64,000 nt of DNA from Ceratotherium simum simum. Its lineage: Eukaryota > Chordata > Mammalia > Perissodactyla > Rhinocerotidae. Of the stretch, positions 10,421-23,320 are shown in pieces (positions within the stretch are counted from its first letter, which is position 1; each line of letters begins with the position of its first letter). The notes below the pieces were generated by a model that did not search any database, was not told the origin of the DNA, and was given only the letters and a program-made list of their open reading frames with translations. The DNA lies in the NCBI RefSeq assembly GCF_000283155.1, contig NW_004454193.1:13355511-13419510 (forward strand). The letters are read 5' to 3'. Both the position numbers and the translations under genes were made by a program.

Positions 10421-11059
10421 CTAAGCTATTTAGAATCAGATATTATAGCTTGCAATTCATAATTGTTATAACTTCTTTTAGTTCACAGGACAATATGTTA
10501 TGCTTCAAGTACTCGGAGAGAAAAGGAGCCAATACTTATATCATTATGGTCTTCATTCTTCTTCTGAAATAAATGTGCAATTCCTATTGGAAAGCTCTCC
10601 AAAAGTAAAGATACTACACAAATTAAGTTAGTGTGGGGAAGCCCAAAGGAACCGGATATTCTTAATTTATTTATTACTTTATTAATTATCCTAGTGTAAG
10701 ATTTTTCAGGAGCTTGTTCAAACACTATTTTAATTCACATGTAATTTGATTTAGCTTGGCCAGGAAAGATGCATATTTTAGATAACTTCTGCAAGTAAGC
10801 TTTTTCTGTGAAAGCTGATCATTAACAAATTTACTTTTGAAGATGTACATATGAGATTTTTTTAAAATAAAAAGGCAATTGTGAAAATATAAGCATAAAC
10901 ATCTGTCAAAAATTCATTAGCAGAGCCAACTATTTTGGATCATACCTGCTATTTAATGGCATATTATTAATATTAAAGTTAAAATATGTTAAAATAAAAA
11001 ATATAAAACAGCAACACTATAAATTTTGTAGTGTATTTGGCAAAATGCATTAAGTACTC
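10421..11059. other. Unassigned AT-rich sequence
   Basis: No repeat or gene recognised. The 75-codon minus-strand frame at 10498-10725 has no domain. Confidence 0.35.
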
Positions 11060-11700
11060 CAAATATATTTATTAAACTTTGACATAGTAATTACCTTTCT
11101 GGGAATCTATTTTAGGAAATGAAAATTAAAAATAGATCATTTTAAGTAATAAAATCTTTGTTAAAAAATAACTGAAATACCATAAATATCAAAATATATG
11201 TGCATGCTTAAGTAAACCATTAACTATCAATTCAAAATTCTATGTAGCTATTGACAATAGCAGTGGTATAATTAACTGATATTATGAAAAAAGTTTATAT
11301 TAGATTGACCATACATCTTGATTTACTCAGGGCAGCCCCAGTATAGCCTTTTGTAACAGATAAGTTAAAACCCACAAATTACTTTTAGTTCTTTTTACTT
11401 TGAAGGATCAATTACATGTTCGTTGTACTTGCTACATAAAGAGAAACAAAAATCAAGGAACAAAATAGTATCCATGGCATACTTGTAAAAGTCACAAACA
11501 AATAACATCAAGAAAATAAGTGTTTAGGAAAAGTGTCTGAGAAAAAAATATCAGAATATTAACAATGGTTGTTTTTTATTTTGGGGGCTATAGGTAATTT
11601 TCTCCTATTTTATATCAGTGTGGGTCAAATGTTTTCCATAATAAGTATGAACCACAATGAAAATGACATAAAATAATTCTCTTTGATTTAAATAATAATC
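11060..11700 (+). repeat. Old L1 3' UTR-like sequence, sense
   Basis: CCTTTCTGGGAATCTATTTT, AGTAAACCATTAACTATCAA, TTCTATGTAGCTATTGACAA, then AATATTAACAATGGTTGTTT and TTTTCCATAATAAGTATGAA follow a pattern common in the sense 3' UTRs of old L1M elements (aattccacttctaggaat / ggttaaataaa / atgcagcc / aacaatggtta). Highly decayed. Confidence 0.5.
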
Positions 11701-11743
11701 ATATAAGTCAATTCCTCATAAAAAATATATGTGTGTGTATGTT

Positions 11744-11820
11744 TGTCTGCATATTTATATATGTATATCTATATCTATCTCCTATTTGTTCTGTTTCTCT
11801 GGAGAACACTTACTAATACA
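11744..11820 (+). repeat. 3' end fragment of an LTR-like repeat
   Basis: A TATCTATATCTATCTCC stretch followed by TTCTGTTTCTCTGGAGAACA and CTTACTAATACA. The same terminus occurs in the longer copy at 39318-39842. Confidence 0.6.
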
Positions 11821-12032
11821 GGTAAATACCAACAAGTGTGATTGCTGCATCAAAAAGTAAGAGTATTTTAGTTTTGTAAGAAACTGCCAAGCTGTTTTCC
11901 AAAGTGACTGTACCATTTTGCATTCCCACCAGCAATGTAAGAGTTCCTGTTACTCCACATCCTCATCCTCACCAGCATTTGATGTTCTCAGTGTTCTGGA
12001 TTTTGTCCTTTCTAATAGGTATGCAGTGAGTT
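11821..12032 (-). repeat. L1 ORF2 3' fragment, antisense
   Basis: AGTGACTGTACCATTTTGCA, TTCCCACCAGCAATGTAAGA, CCTCACCAGCATTTGATGTT and GTCCTTTCTAATAGGTATGC are the reverse of the L1 ORF2 C-terminal region. The same stretch is present in the L1 at about 19050-19160. Confidence 0.75.
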
Positions 12033-12149
12033 CTTCCCTATTTCTCTCTCTTTTTTTCTATTTTAAAATATAATTTTCTAAAAGTTTAGAAGATGCATGG
12101 ATTGTTAAAAGCAGATTTCATCTCTAACTTCCATCATATAGAGAACAAA

Positions 12150-12500
12150 GATCCATCCATTCATTCATTAAATAAACATCAGCGAGCATTCTCTATGTCT
12201 TCTTAAGAGAGCTGGAGGGCATAAGGATACTGGAGTAAACATCCCAGACATGTCCCTGAGGTCACAGAAAGTTTTACTTAGGGAAGAGATACAGAAAATG
12301 AATGTCTAAAACAAATGAATAAAGAGTTTAATTTTAGAGAAGTGAAAGTGATATGCAGATAATAAAACAGGGTAATATAAGTATCTGGAATAGGGGAAGG
12401 GCACTATTACAGGTAGAATAATCTGGAAAGGTCTCTCTGAGGGCATATTTACTCCTGTGAAGAGCGTAGAAGTGCAAGCACAATGGGATTGAAAGGACCT
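12150..12500 (-). repeat. L2 LINE, antisense
   Basis: CATCCATTCATTCATTAAAT, AGCGAGCATTCTCTATGTCT, then AATAAAACAGGGTAATATAA and GGAAAGGTCTCTCTGAGGGC match the antisense L2 3' UTR in order. Two overlapping minus frames here (12306-12528) are chance. Confidence 0.6.
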
Positions 12501-15118
12501 CTGCTCTTGAGACTTGCACAAATGCCACAGTTCCTGGTTAGAGTCAAATAGCTTTAGTTTTCAATTAAAATAATTAAATTTGGAATCATGGAGTCATAAA
12601 CTATCCCAAAACTACTTTTGAAATCTCCATCCACAAAGAAGCAACAATATTTCACCATCAAAATCAACCCAGAAAGATAAGTAGATGCCTACACATTTTT
12701 GATGTACAATTCAGGTCCTGGCTTTGCATGTCAACTTCTTTTCCTTCCGTTTTTAGACAAAGGTTTTCTAGCAGGAAACATGAAATCCCTTGAAGGCCAA
12801 ATCAAGTCAACTGGAGTTATGTGGAGAAGTATTTGGTACTTAAGTAAAATGTAGCCGGTTTCCAAAGGCATGCTGCCCTATTCACTCACAAAGAGCAAAA
12901 TTTGAATATTGAATAAAAGTGTAATATCTTTCTATTATATTGTGATTATTGTTTATTGCTGTTTACACTGTCCAGGATAGGGAGTTAGACCCTGTACAAC
13001 AGGAATATCCCCAATGTCAAAAGGGTCCCAGAAGGAAATAGATGGCACAGCCAACTGGTTCATTAAGATGGTTTTAAAAAGGTGTTGTTTACAAATGTGT
13101 AGGTAGGCTTCAGAAAAACAAAGAAGGATGGAATAGTATCTCAGAATTAGAAAAAAGAAGGAAGATGATTCTAGACTAAATGGCAAGGGAAGAAAGCATT
13201 TAATGGAAGCAGGTGAAGCTAGGTGTGTGGAGAGGACCATCTACTAGGAGCAGTAGCTGACAAAGGGATATTGTCAAGCCAAAGTGACTGATTAGTGTGG
13301 GAACTGGGAAAGCCAATATCTTGACATCATTTTCCTCTCTCCCTCTGACCTCCTCTTGGTGTCTTGAATTACAGAAATCCAATGTGAAGCCAGAGAGCAA
13401 GGGTGACCGAGAAGCAGTGCATGCAGTTTGGGGCACAGAAGAGGATGCACAAAGGCAAAAATTGATTTAGAAGAGAAAATGAGAAATAGCCAATGAATCT
13501 TCCTCTTAATGGTACATCAGATATTTATGATTTAACACAGAAGAAGCCACAAGCTCTATATGGGGCTGGAAGTATTCTCAAACTCTTTTCTCCAGTCAGC
13601 ATCAATGTAACCACCTGCCAACTATATTGCCCATCCTCTTTTTGCAGTGGTTCAGTCAATTGTGCACTTTCCTTCAAGAGTCGACTAATCAGGAGAGGAA
13701 GACTTTTAAGCCATAGGGAAGATCATGTCTAAATTCACGGAGTTTGAGCGGAGCTAGAGTTCTATTTGCCAATTTCTAAGACTGTAGCTATCTTAATAGC
13801 AGAAATACCCTTTACAGTATGTTGGTGAGTTTTGCCAAAATGATTCTTAAATCTACAAGGCTAAATTTCCACTTTCCATTGAAACATTCTGTACTATTGG
13901 ATCTGTCTCTGTCCATGATGCCCTTAGATGACATCATTTTTCTGCTCCCTTCATGGTCCCTTCATTCACTCATTCTCCCACACGTGATGTGTTTTTATCA
14001 GTGAAAGGAGATGGTAGTTTAGTGGTCTCTTAGTGGATTGAGGAGTTTGGTGAGAAACAATATACATAATTTCTCTTTTGTAATTAGCCTGCCTACATCC
14101 AAGCAGCATAATCATTAGGGCTTCTCCTTTTCCACAAATCTCTGTCAGTGAAGCAGGATGGGGTTCCTCATTCACTTCGTTTTTGGGAAAATGAGAGACT
14201 AAAGAGCAATGCAGAGTACACGGACTCTGCCCCAAGCCTCCTCCCAATAAACTCCAGGGAAACAACATCATGCAAAACTTCTATTAAGTTTGGGCCACTC
14301 ATAGTCTGGAGAGTTGGAAGGTATCAGTCTCAAAAATTGATCCAGTGCATGGGAGGAGATTGGTCAGGAGGGGTGGTAGCCACGCCTTACTTTCACATGA
14401 TTTGGCTGAGATAGATCCTCTATTTCCATAGCTTCCAGGTAATTTGGGAGGGGATTTCAAATTTTGAGTATGCCCCTTTTGGAGTGTGGAAGTCAGCCTA
14501 GAAAGAAGATAGAAAAAGTCAAGGTAAAGAGACGTGAATTGTGGACCACTCTTTTGTGGATAAAAGGGAAGATGATGGTTTCATTGAGTGGTTATAATGG
14601 TAGAAACTGAAAAAGAAGATGAGGCAAGAGAAAGAGATTGTCTATGTCTGTCTGAGGAATCTCTACATGCTTCTGATCAAGAGGGCATAGCAGACCCGGC
14701 TAATAACAATGAGTGGATGCAAACTTAAGACAAGTTATGACCAAGACTTTCCTACCTTCCAAGTCCCCTAGAATTTAGAATCAAAACAGAGAGTAGTAAG
14801 GAGAGGGAAGATTTTTGATGGTATTTTAACTTTAATATGACTGAACTGTGGATCTGAATTGACCAATAAATCAATGATGTAGATGAAGGGAAAAGAAGCC
14901 AAAGTTTACCTTAGAAAGATTAGATAAATCTCTCTCTCATTTGGTAAATTGTAACTCAGGGCGAGAAACTCAACTGAGCTAAAGAAAGAAACAGTGACAT
15001 TTATGATTGTGCACATGGAAGTTTTTGACTATAATTATACCTATTCGTATGTTTGGTCCATCCTTGGAATGTAGAAAATAGTTACAGTAGCCGATAAGTA
15101 ATAGTGGATTCTCTTGTT
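12501..15118. other. Unassigned unique sequence, 2.6 kb
   Basis: No repeat family recognised by eye over this stretch. Several open frames of 60-101 codons (for example minus 12953-13240, minus 13966-14271 and plus 14148-14414) overlap on opposite strands and show no domain, transmembrane pattern or splice-flanked structure. No gene is supported. Confidence 0.35.
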
Positions 15119-15362
15119 AAAACCTGAGATTCTTTTTTTTTTTTTTAGATTTTATTTATTCAGTTTTTCCCCCCAAAGCCCCAGTAGATAGTTGTATGTC
15201 ATAGGTTCACATCCTTCTAGTTGCTGTACGTGGGACTCGGCCTCACGTTGGACGGAGAAGTGGTGCCTCGGGGCGCGCCCGGGATCCGAACCCGGGCCGC
15301 CAGCATCAGAGCGCGCGCACCTAACCGCTAAGCCACGGAGCCGGCCCAAAACCTGAGATTCT
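15119..15362 (-). mobile_element. ERE1-type SINE, young, perfect target duplication
   Basis: Minus-strand copy whose head ends at 15347 (GGAGCCGGCCC on the plus strand). The polyA is the T-run near 15134. It has the ERE1 body (AGCCCCAGTAGATAGTTGTA, CATCCTTCTAGTTGCTGTAC) and a CpG-dense tRNA-like head at 15255-15345. The 15-base duplication AAAACCTGAGATTCT at 15119-15133 and 15348-15362 is perfect. No GAGGAAGA tail module. Intact CpGs and the perfect duplication point to a recent insertion. Confidence 0.96.
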
Positions 15363-18125
15363 GAGCTTTTCTATCCATTAGAGAATGTAATTACATGATT
15401 ATATACATTGCTACCCAGGAGTGGAATCTGTTTTAAGCTCATGTCTCAGAAAGTTACTACTCTGGCCAAAATTAGAAGATCAAAATTAATTCCCAATGGT
15501 GGCAGAATGCAAAAGACTAAACGAGTTCATATTTGAATCACATAGACATTGGGATTACGTACAAAGTGGCAGTGCCCACACAAAGAGATAAAAAAGCCAT
15601 TTCTGAGTTGAAAAGTATTGGGGATAGGGATCTTCCCCCTTGGAAGAAATCAAAGTTTCTCCAAAATTACAATTGATTTAAAAAAATAGCAGAAAAGAAT
15701 ACTAAACTATGAATTTTGAGACAATTTATAAGACCAAATTAAAAATAAAGATTATGATTTGAGGAAAGTATCTCAGATGGACTAGTGAAGACTTGGATGG
15801 AACTGCAGGGCATACAATTGAGAAGCAGGTGTCCACTGATGAGTTTAAAACAAACAAACAAAAAAGGAATACAGACCAGACATGAGGGAGGCAGTTCGTT
15901 GAACTTGATCATGCAAAGCATTTACCCAGCTACTTGGTGAAGTGAAAACCAATTTTTATTGTGTGTAATTATATTAGATTAACTGCATGTTACAATATAT
16001 CTCATTCCACAGTGTGGATCAGTCATTTATATATTGTTTTCATAATGTCTTAGTTAAGAAATTGATCACATATATCAACACTGTTCTGGACAGGAATCCA
16101 TAAAACTCTAAGTGCCTACCCTTTTCACAATTAATTTCTAAAGAAACTGACTCTGATGGGTCTCTTTGGAGGGAGAAATGTTGTTTTTGTTTTTGATGTG
16201 CCTATCCATTTCCAATCACTCCTTATCTCCTAGACATAACTAATTGCATTAGGAAAAATATGATACCCCTGAGGTGTCTTGGCTTGAAATGGCCCAACTG
16301 TCTTCTCTATATTGGATGGTGACAAATCAGCTGAGTAAAATTCTCTGTCTTGGAAAAAATGTATACCAAATGCACTCATAGGAGATGGATCACCTGAGTC
16401 TAGTATGGAAATGGTATTGAGCTATTGAACTGTCTATCTGTGAGGTCTGCTGGTCACCTTAGTCTTAGTAGTGTCCCCAGAGTAACCATATGATTGGGAA
16501 AATGACATCACACACAACCCCATGTTTTCTGTGCACCATTATAACTTATCCCTACCACCAAATATATTTTGAGCTTGTCTTTTCTTTGCTATGCTGAAGA
16601 GACATACACTGGCAGATGTCGAGATTGGATGGAGACTACCTGATTACCAATTTCTAACCTTGGTGCCTATAGAATAAAAACTAAGAAAGGAGCCCACCTT
16701 ACAGCATACTGAGTAAGCAGAGCATACACTATATATTTGCACAATGCACTGTTTCAGCCAATATAAATAAAACATAATGTCACTGCAGGGATTACTAGGA
16801 CAACACAATACTAAAATCAACAACAACGTGGATTCAAGGGGAACAACACCCAATACACACAAATGCATGCGTACACACACAAAGCCACTTACACACAAAT
16901 CACTTCCATCTCTGACATTATCTTTAAATTTCACTCGGAATATAAATAGGATAAATAAGTGCCTCTTCCCAGCAAATTTTTTTCAAAGTACCACTCACGT
17001 ACTCACTGTCAGCTATGTCTTCATTTTCCTGTATATGTGTAACTTTTGTTTTTAGCATAGCAGTATCCCATTATAGTATCTCCAAAGTGAGTGATTAACT
17101 TTTTAATTTTTGTCATAATAATCAAATAGGTTAGAATTATTGTGGTGATGTGCATTTCAGGTACTGGTTTTCGGTTTTTGGTATGATACCTTCAAAATAA
17201 CTTGTAGCTTTAAAAACATCCAGCTGTTGCAAATTTCCATGATAAAAGGCATGGAATAATGGAGCATCCAAATTATGTTTTGGGTATATTATTTATCAAT
17301 AATATATTGTTCATCAGATGCTCCCATGTGGCTGGCATAAGATTTGGCACTGAGCAAAGATGTGATTTAAGATACCAATTGGCTGAGTTAGAACTGAGGC
17401 CTAGAATTTTCCCACACATCATAATATTAGCACACTGACTCCAGTCCCTCAAATGATGAATACAATATGTAGCCCCAATGTTAACAAGGATATCCTTTCC
17501 TTTAATGTCTGGATAAGATCCCTTGAATTCCCTTTTCACAAACTCAGAAGTCCAATATTCTCTTTGAGCCCTGATTTCTGTGCATTACTCATGACCACTT
17601 GTGGCTCAGAGCTGTCATTTTCTCTGAATTAGTTGTTTGTAATTTCCCCACTGTCCTACTCATACTGCCCCATTATGCTCCAAATGTGATAAACTTTGAA
17701 TTCACTCTATCTTTTACAAGGCTTTGTAGAAGACCTTATTAAAGGTTTGGGGATTCACGGATATACTCATAAACAATTTAGAAATTGATGTGATAAATTC
17801 CCATTCCAAAACATGTCTTATTCTGCAACTTGGACTATAGTTTCCTGTTTTATTGCCCAGCCTTTTCTTCTTCTTCCTCCTCCCTCTTTACCCTCTTGTC
17901 TTTCCCATTCACTCACCTAATGTCTTATGTATTTCTAATGCAGACCAATTTAGCTACCATTTTAGCAGATCTTGGTTACTGCAGACCTATGTTCCCAAGG
18001 CTGATATTTACCTCCCAAATGATTTATCAGGTAATATTCCTATATTCCTAAACAAATATTAGTCCTTTCCTAGGAGGAATTCTTGTGATAGATGTTATGG
18101 TAAATATATACATTAGGTAAAAATG
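15363..18125. other. Unassigned unique AT-rich sequence, 2.7 kb
   Basis: No transposon recognised. A loose ACACAC-rich patch lies at 16848-16903. Open frames (for example minus 16644-16934 and minus 17273-17539) have no domains. No exon is supported. Confidence 0.35.
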
Positions 18126-18129
18126 TAAA

Positions 18130-18185
18130 AAAATATATATATGTGTGTATATATATATTTATTTATTCATATAGTATATATATTT
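18130..18185. repeat. AT-rich simple repeat
   Basis: ATATATATGTGTGTATATAT followed by further TATATT/TTTATTTATT units. Low-complexity AT-rich patch. Confidence 0.85.
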
Positions 18186-18284
18186 ACATATTCTCTGTGT
18201 ACAGAGTGTCATAGGATATATCCATCAGAAGTCATGATTTAAATGCTTGGTAAAAAGATAATAGGGTTATTTCCTTTTTTCCAT

Positions 18285-19650
18285 ATTATTTTTTAACAGA
18301 CATTTTTTTAGAGCAGTTTTAGGTTAACAGCAAAACTGAGCAGAAAGTACCAACTGCCCATATTACCCCTATCCTGCCTCACAAGGCACCACCTCCCCCA
18401 CTATCAGCATCCTACACCAAAGTGGTACATTTGTTACAATTGATGAACCTATATTAACACATCATTATCACCCAAAGTCTGTAGTTTACATTAGGGTTCA
18501 CTCTTGGTATTGTATATTCTGTGGTTTTTGATCAATGTATAACGCCATGCATCTACCATCACAATACTATACAGAATAGTCTGACTGCCCTAAAAATATC
18601 TCTGTGCTCTGCATTCATTCCTGCCTACCCCCAAACCCCTGAAAACCACTGATTTTCACTTGTCTCCATAGTTTTAGCTTTTCCAGAATGTCATATAGTT
18701 GGAATCATACAGTTTGTAGCCTTTTCAGACTGGCTTCTTTCACTGAGTAATATGCATATCAGGTTCCTCCATATCTTTTCATGGCTTGGTAGCTCATGTC
18801 TTTTTAGCACTGGATAATATTCCATTGTCTGGATGTACCACAGTTTATGTATTCATTCACCTACTGAGGGACATCTTGGTTGCTTACAAATTTCGGCAAT
18901 TAGGAATAAAGCTGCTGTAAACATCCAAGTGTAGGTTTTTGTGTACACATAAGTTTTCAACTCATTTGAGTAAATTCCAAGGAATACAATTGCTGAATCT
19001 TATGGTAAAAGTATGTTAAGTTTGTATCTAACCAAACTGTCTTCCAAAGTGGCTGTACCATTTTACATTCCCACCCACAATGAATGAGAATTTCTGCTAT
19101 TCCAAATCCTTGCTAGCATTTGGTGTTGTCAGTGTTCTGGATACTGGCCATTCTAATAAGTGTGTAGTGGTATCTCGTTGTTTTGATTTGCATTTCCATA
19201 ATTACATAGGATATGGAGCATCTTTTAATATGCCTATTTGCCATCTGCATCTTTTCTTTGGTGAGATGTCTGTTCAAGTCTTTTGTCCATTTTAAAATCT
19301 AGTTGTTCATTTTCTTGTTGAGTTTTAAGAGTTCTTTATATATGTTGGACAAGAGTCTTATATCAGATATGTCTTTTGCAAGTGTTTTCTCCCAGTCTGT
19401 GGCTTGTCTTTTCAATCTCTTGACAGTGTCCTTAGCAGAGCAGAAAATTTTAATATTAATGAATTCCAGCTTAGCAAGTATTTCTTTCATGGATTGTGCC
19501 TTTGGTATTGTATCTAAAATGTCGTAACTATATCCAAGGCCATCTAAATTTCCTCCTATGTTATCTTCTAGGGGTTTTATATTTTTGTGTTTTACATTTA
19601 AGTCTATGATTCACAGATTACTTCTTTTTGAAGGTGAGAGGTCTTAGGAG
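18285..19650 (-). mobile_element. 5'-truncated L1: ORF2 C-terminus and 3' UTR
   Basis: Minus-strand L1 of about 1.35 kb. The plus strand opens with T-runs near 18285-18310 (polyA side), then the 3' UTR (GCAGTTTTAGGTTAACAGCA, CATCTACCATCACAATACTA), then the ORF2 C-terminal region. A minus-strand frame at 19490-19299 includes residues AKDTVKRLKRQATDWEKTLA, the conserved C-terminal ORF2 region with its R-Q-x-T-x-W-E-K motif. Stops break the rest. Dead copy, truncated near 19650. Confidence 0.9.
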
Positions 19651-21270
19651 GAAGTGATATTTCAGAGGCCCTTTTACAATAAAGTGCATGACATCATGTC
19701 AATTTCTAAACCAACAGCATGTCAGGTATGCAGGAAACAATGTCAAAAATAATTAAGTGGCCAAGAAATGCAGGAGAGTACAGGAAAACACGACATTTAA
19801 GCAAAGCTGCTTGGAAAGAAGTAAGGATCAGGTTGGAAACATATTGTAGGATAAAATTATCATAGTTAGTGGATGCCAGGTGAAACATTTTCATGGATGA
19901 CAGGGAAGAATGTGGGAGATCAGTTTTTAATTGCTCAGAGCTACCTATGATACCTTATGCAAGTTCAGAAAAAGGGCAGAGAAAGAGTTAATAAGAACAA
20001 GAAATTAACTTATGTTTATCTTTTATTTTTTCCCTATTGGGTGATCTCCTTTCATCTCTTCTGACATATTTTGTAAAGAGCATCGGTATTTTGCTATACC
20101 CACCCATACTGTACTATTAAAAACAAGTCTAATGCTCTCATGTTTCTTTGGTTTTGTCTTAATTCAGACATATGTTTACTCCTAATAGACCCTACATGGA
20201 ATTTATCCATGTACAAGGCATCAAATATGAAGAAATTTAATCCCCTGTATATCGGGTATTTTCCTCAAGTCGAGCCTGTAAGTGTTATTTTATTAAGAAA
20301 TTTAGTAGAAATATGAAACTGTACTTAGACTATATTCAGTTTCTACTTCTATTATACTTTCCATATGGCCCAAATTAAATACGTTTTTGTCAGCTTTCAT
20401 CATCTGAAATACTCTCTGCAGGTAATTCTTCATATTAAGAAAACTTCCCAAGAAAGTCCCAAGAAATGAACTTTGCCTGGAAAGGTAAACAACTTATTTT
20501 TAAAATGAATAAGTCAGAAACATAATATTTGACATGATTCCATTTATATAGGACATTTTACTATTTTATATCTTATATGCTGTCAAGGTACACTATATTA
20601 TGGTGCTTTGAATTTTTAGATTTCAGACTTTATATCTGAAATACTATATAAGTAATCTTTAAGTATTTCAAAATTTCCATTTTTCATGTTTTTTAAAGTA
20701 TATTCCTATGACTTGTCAATAATCTTTGACTTAAGAAACCTCGCAAAATAAATATTTTAGTTTCTACATATGCATTTTATATTATCTGGGTACTTAATTG
20801 AGGTATTCAAGGAAAATAAAGCAAATGATTTTCTTATTCTGCAGCAGTTTTAGTTTTTTGTAGAGAGGGTGTAAAATGTTCTATATACAAATTAAATCCT
20901 AGTACATTGTTCAGAGTGTTTTTTAATTTATCTAGAATATAATATTTGTTATCAAATTGTGCTTGCAGAGATAAAGCTATCTTTATTAAATATCAAAGTA
21001 TTAAAAATGGCTGATTGCTTTCTGGGCAATTGCGTTATCTTCTTTGGGATTTCAAAAATTGTCTTGAGATTGGATCGTGTCTCTGTTAAACAATAACTAC
21101 AGATAGTAATGTTTTCATTTATTTTGAAAGAGAACTTTCTTATATTTCATTGTTTGGTTATTACATAAGAAAAAACAGCTTTTCTCCCCAACTGCAGTGT
21201 TCATGTTTAAAAAATAAACTTTATTTGGATTTAAACTTAAAAACCATTTCTGTGGGAATGTGATGATTCT
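19651..21270. other. Unassigned unique AT-rich sequence
   Basis: No recognised repeat, RNA gene or exon. Confidence 0.35.
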
Positions 21271-21309
21271 GAATATAAACTACGTGCTGCAGTTGAGTAG
21301 TTTATATTC
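21271..21309. repeat. Perfect 13-bp inverted repeat
   Basis: GAATATAAACTAC at 21271-21283 is exactly complemented by GTAGTTTATATTC at 21297-21309, with a 13-base spacer (21284-21296, GTGCTGCAGTTGA). It could form a hairpin as RNA or cruciform DNA, or be a palindromic protein site. It lies in DNA with no recognised transposon. Confidence 0.9.
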
Positions 21310-21789
21310 TTGCATGTTTAAAAAATGTATTAATTGATTAATTTGTTCTGGGATACTAATTAATAAACTATAACAGTACCCTTCAGGAGAACATTGTAGC
21401 AGAGAAGACAGAAAATCATAACAAGATGAGAGAAATGCTATATTGCAGGTATACAAACTTAATATGGGACCATTTGGAGTGTTTACTTAGGTCTATTTGT
21501 TAGCAAGAGCTATAAATACAGACAGTTTGGCCTTAGGTAGAGAAATATCAGGAGTGCCTGCCAGTGCTTCTCATGGACAAAGCTCAAGAAGCCAGATAGC
21601 CAGTAAGCCTGGTTGATATGTTCCATAGAGTTCAGCATCCAAAGCCATGAAAAGATGGAAAAGAGAGGAGCATCAATCTGGAGAGGTAAAGAGAGAATAT
21701 CCAGCAGTGTAAATCCCTCCAGAAACTCTTCTTTAAGTTTGCCTTACTCACTTGTGAGTGAATTTTCTTCCATATAAAATTTAGAATTA
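21310..21789. other. Unassigned unique sequence
   Basis: Nothing recognised. Confidence 0.35.
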
Positions 21790-22115
21790 ACATAATCCAA
21801 GTTTTCTCAAAATGTGTGCTAGTAGTTTTACTGGAATTGTATTTATAGTTTCCTTTGGATGAATTAAAACTTTATAAGAAGTTGAACCATCCATGAACAT
21901 GGTATATCTCTCCATATATTTGATTCTTTTTTAATGTCCTTTCATTGATTTTTATAATTGGGTCCATATAAATCCTATGTATTTATTGTACTACAAATTC
22001 TTAGGTAATGTTTTATATTTTGGATGGTCTTCATGTACCTTTCTATTTTCCCCAGTTGCGTATATTTCCTTGGAGCTTTTCTGTATCTTGCTATAACGTG
22101 TATAAGTCCCTTCTT
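21790..22115 (-). repeat. L1 ORF2 fragment, antisense
   Basis: TTTTACTGGAATTGTATTTA, CATCCATGAACATGGTATAT, CTCTCCATATATTTGATTCT and CCTTTCATTGATTTTTATAA follow the reverse of L1 ORF2 (ttgaatctgtagattg / ccatgagcatggaatatctttcc / tttctttcatcaatg). Internal fragment without a 3' end. Confidence 0.7.
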
Positions 22116-23149
22116 TTGAATTTGATGTAGGAGCTAAGCCCAAAGAAAGTCAATGAATTCACATTTGCTTTCCCTTCTTATGAAAGATTGCTACCCTGAG
22201 GACATTGTTATGTTTCAAAAGCCACTTTTCTCAGATATTTTCTCAGTTAACTTTCTACATGTTCTGAGATCTGAAGCTTCTATAGGCAAAATGCTTGCCT
22301 TCAAACATAGTTAACAACTTTTTTTCCCAGCTAGCTTCCATAACTGCTCTGGTATTAATACCTAATATCGTAATGTAGTATCTGGAGCTACTGTTTTCTT
22401 GCTCAGTCATGTGGGAACACATCTTGCATTCTTGTCCTCTAGGTGACTCTCTACTATACACACACATACACACATTGAGAGCAAACTGCTCTTTGAATCC
22501 TTAATTTATTTCTTAAATTTTGCATAAAGTTGTGGAATATGTAAACTTCTTGCTTCAGAATAATATCTAACATGGTGTCATCATGGGAAGTGAGGAAGGG
22601 GAGGCAGTAATTCATAGTAGCTTGTCATCTTGCCTAACGAATATTTATGCATTTCTTGAGGAGGCTGTGTTGTAGAAAGAAGTGAAAACATTGCACTTCA
22701 CATGTCATTCTTTGAGCAAAATGTCAAAGTAGGCTTAGTTTGCCTGAATGCTCAGATGAAAAAATACAAAACACAGAAGCAGAGAGGGAAAAAGCTCATC
22801 AGCAAGGGCATCCCAGAAACACGACTTGGGTAATATGAGCCTAATTATGCAGCACCTCTTCCAGATCTGCCTCTAGGCTCCCCACAAGTAAACATATGCA
22901 TATACCAAAGTACTAATGAGATAGTGAGCTTGTCTCTCAAGAGAGTACTCCGAGTTTAACCCACTTGACACGATAATGGGATCAAGTTTACTTTCTTAAC
23001 TGGATGCACTTTCACTTTCCACTAATTAGCCCTTTACATTTTAAAAGCTTCAGTAAAGATATCTCAAATATTCACAAAAGTAGAACGTTCTTTTAATTTG
23101 ATTTCATCAAGACTCTTGCATTTATAGATGCATTTGGCAAGGCATAGGT
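22116..23149. other. Unassigned unique sequence
   Basis: No recognisable repeat or gene. Confidence 0.35.
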
Positions 23150-23320
23150 TTTGTTCTTGGACCTGTTTTCCAATTCTTATTCTCCTAATACTCACTGTGT
23201 GACCTCGGGTAAGACATTATTGTTCTAATTGCAAAATCATGATAATTTTTTCTGTAATGAGTTTCTGTATGTAAGACTCACTGGCATAGAGTTGACACTC
23301 AGTACATCATAGCTTTTTTT
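23150..23320 (-). repeat. MIR SINE, antisense
   Basis: CTCACTGTGTGACCTCGGGT, AAGACATTATTGTTCTAATT, GCAAAATCATGATAATTTTT and GGCATAGAGTTGACACTCAG parallel the reverse MIR (tgtgaccttgggcaagt / aaaatggggataat / ggcacatagtaagcgctca). Confidence 0.6.

Noticed and set aside
13966..14414. Opposing open frames of 101 and 88 codons
   Set aside because: They overlap on opposite strands in unique sequence, with low-complexity-free but domain-free translations. Frames of this length are expected by chance in 64 kb.
15240..15347. Apparent small CpG island
   Set aside because: The CpG density belongs to the ERE head and is explained by the youth of the SINE, not by a gene promoter.
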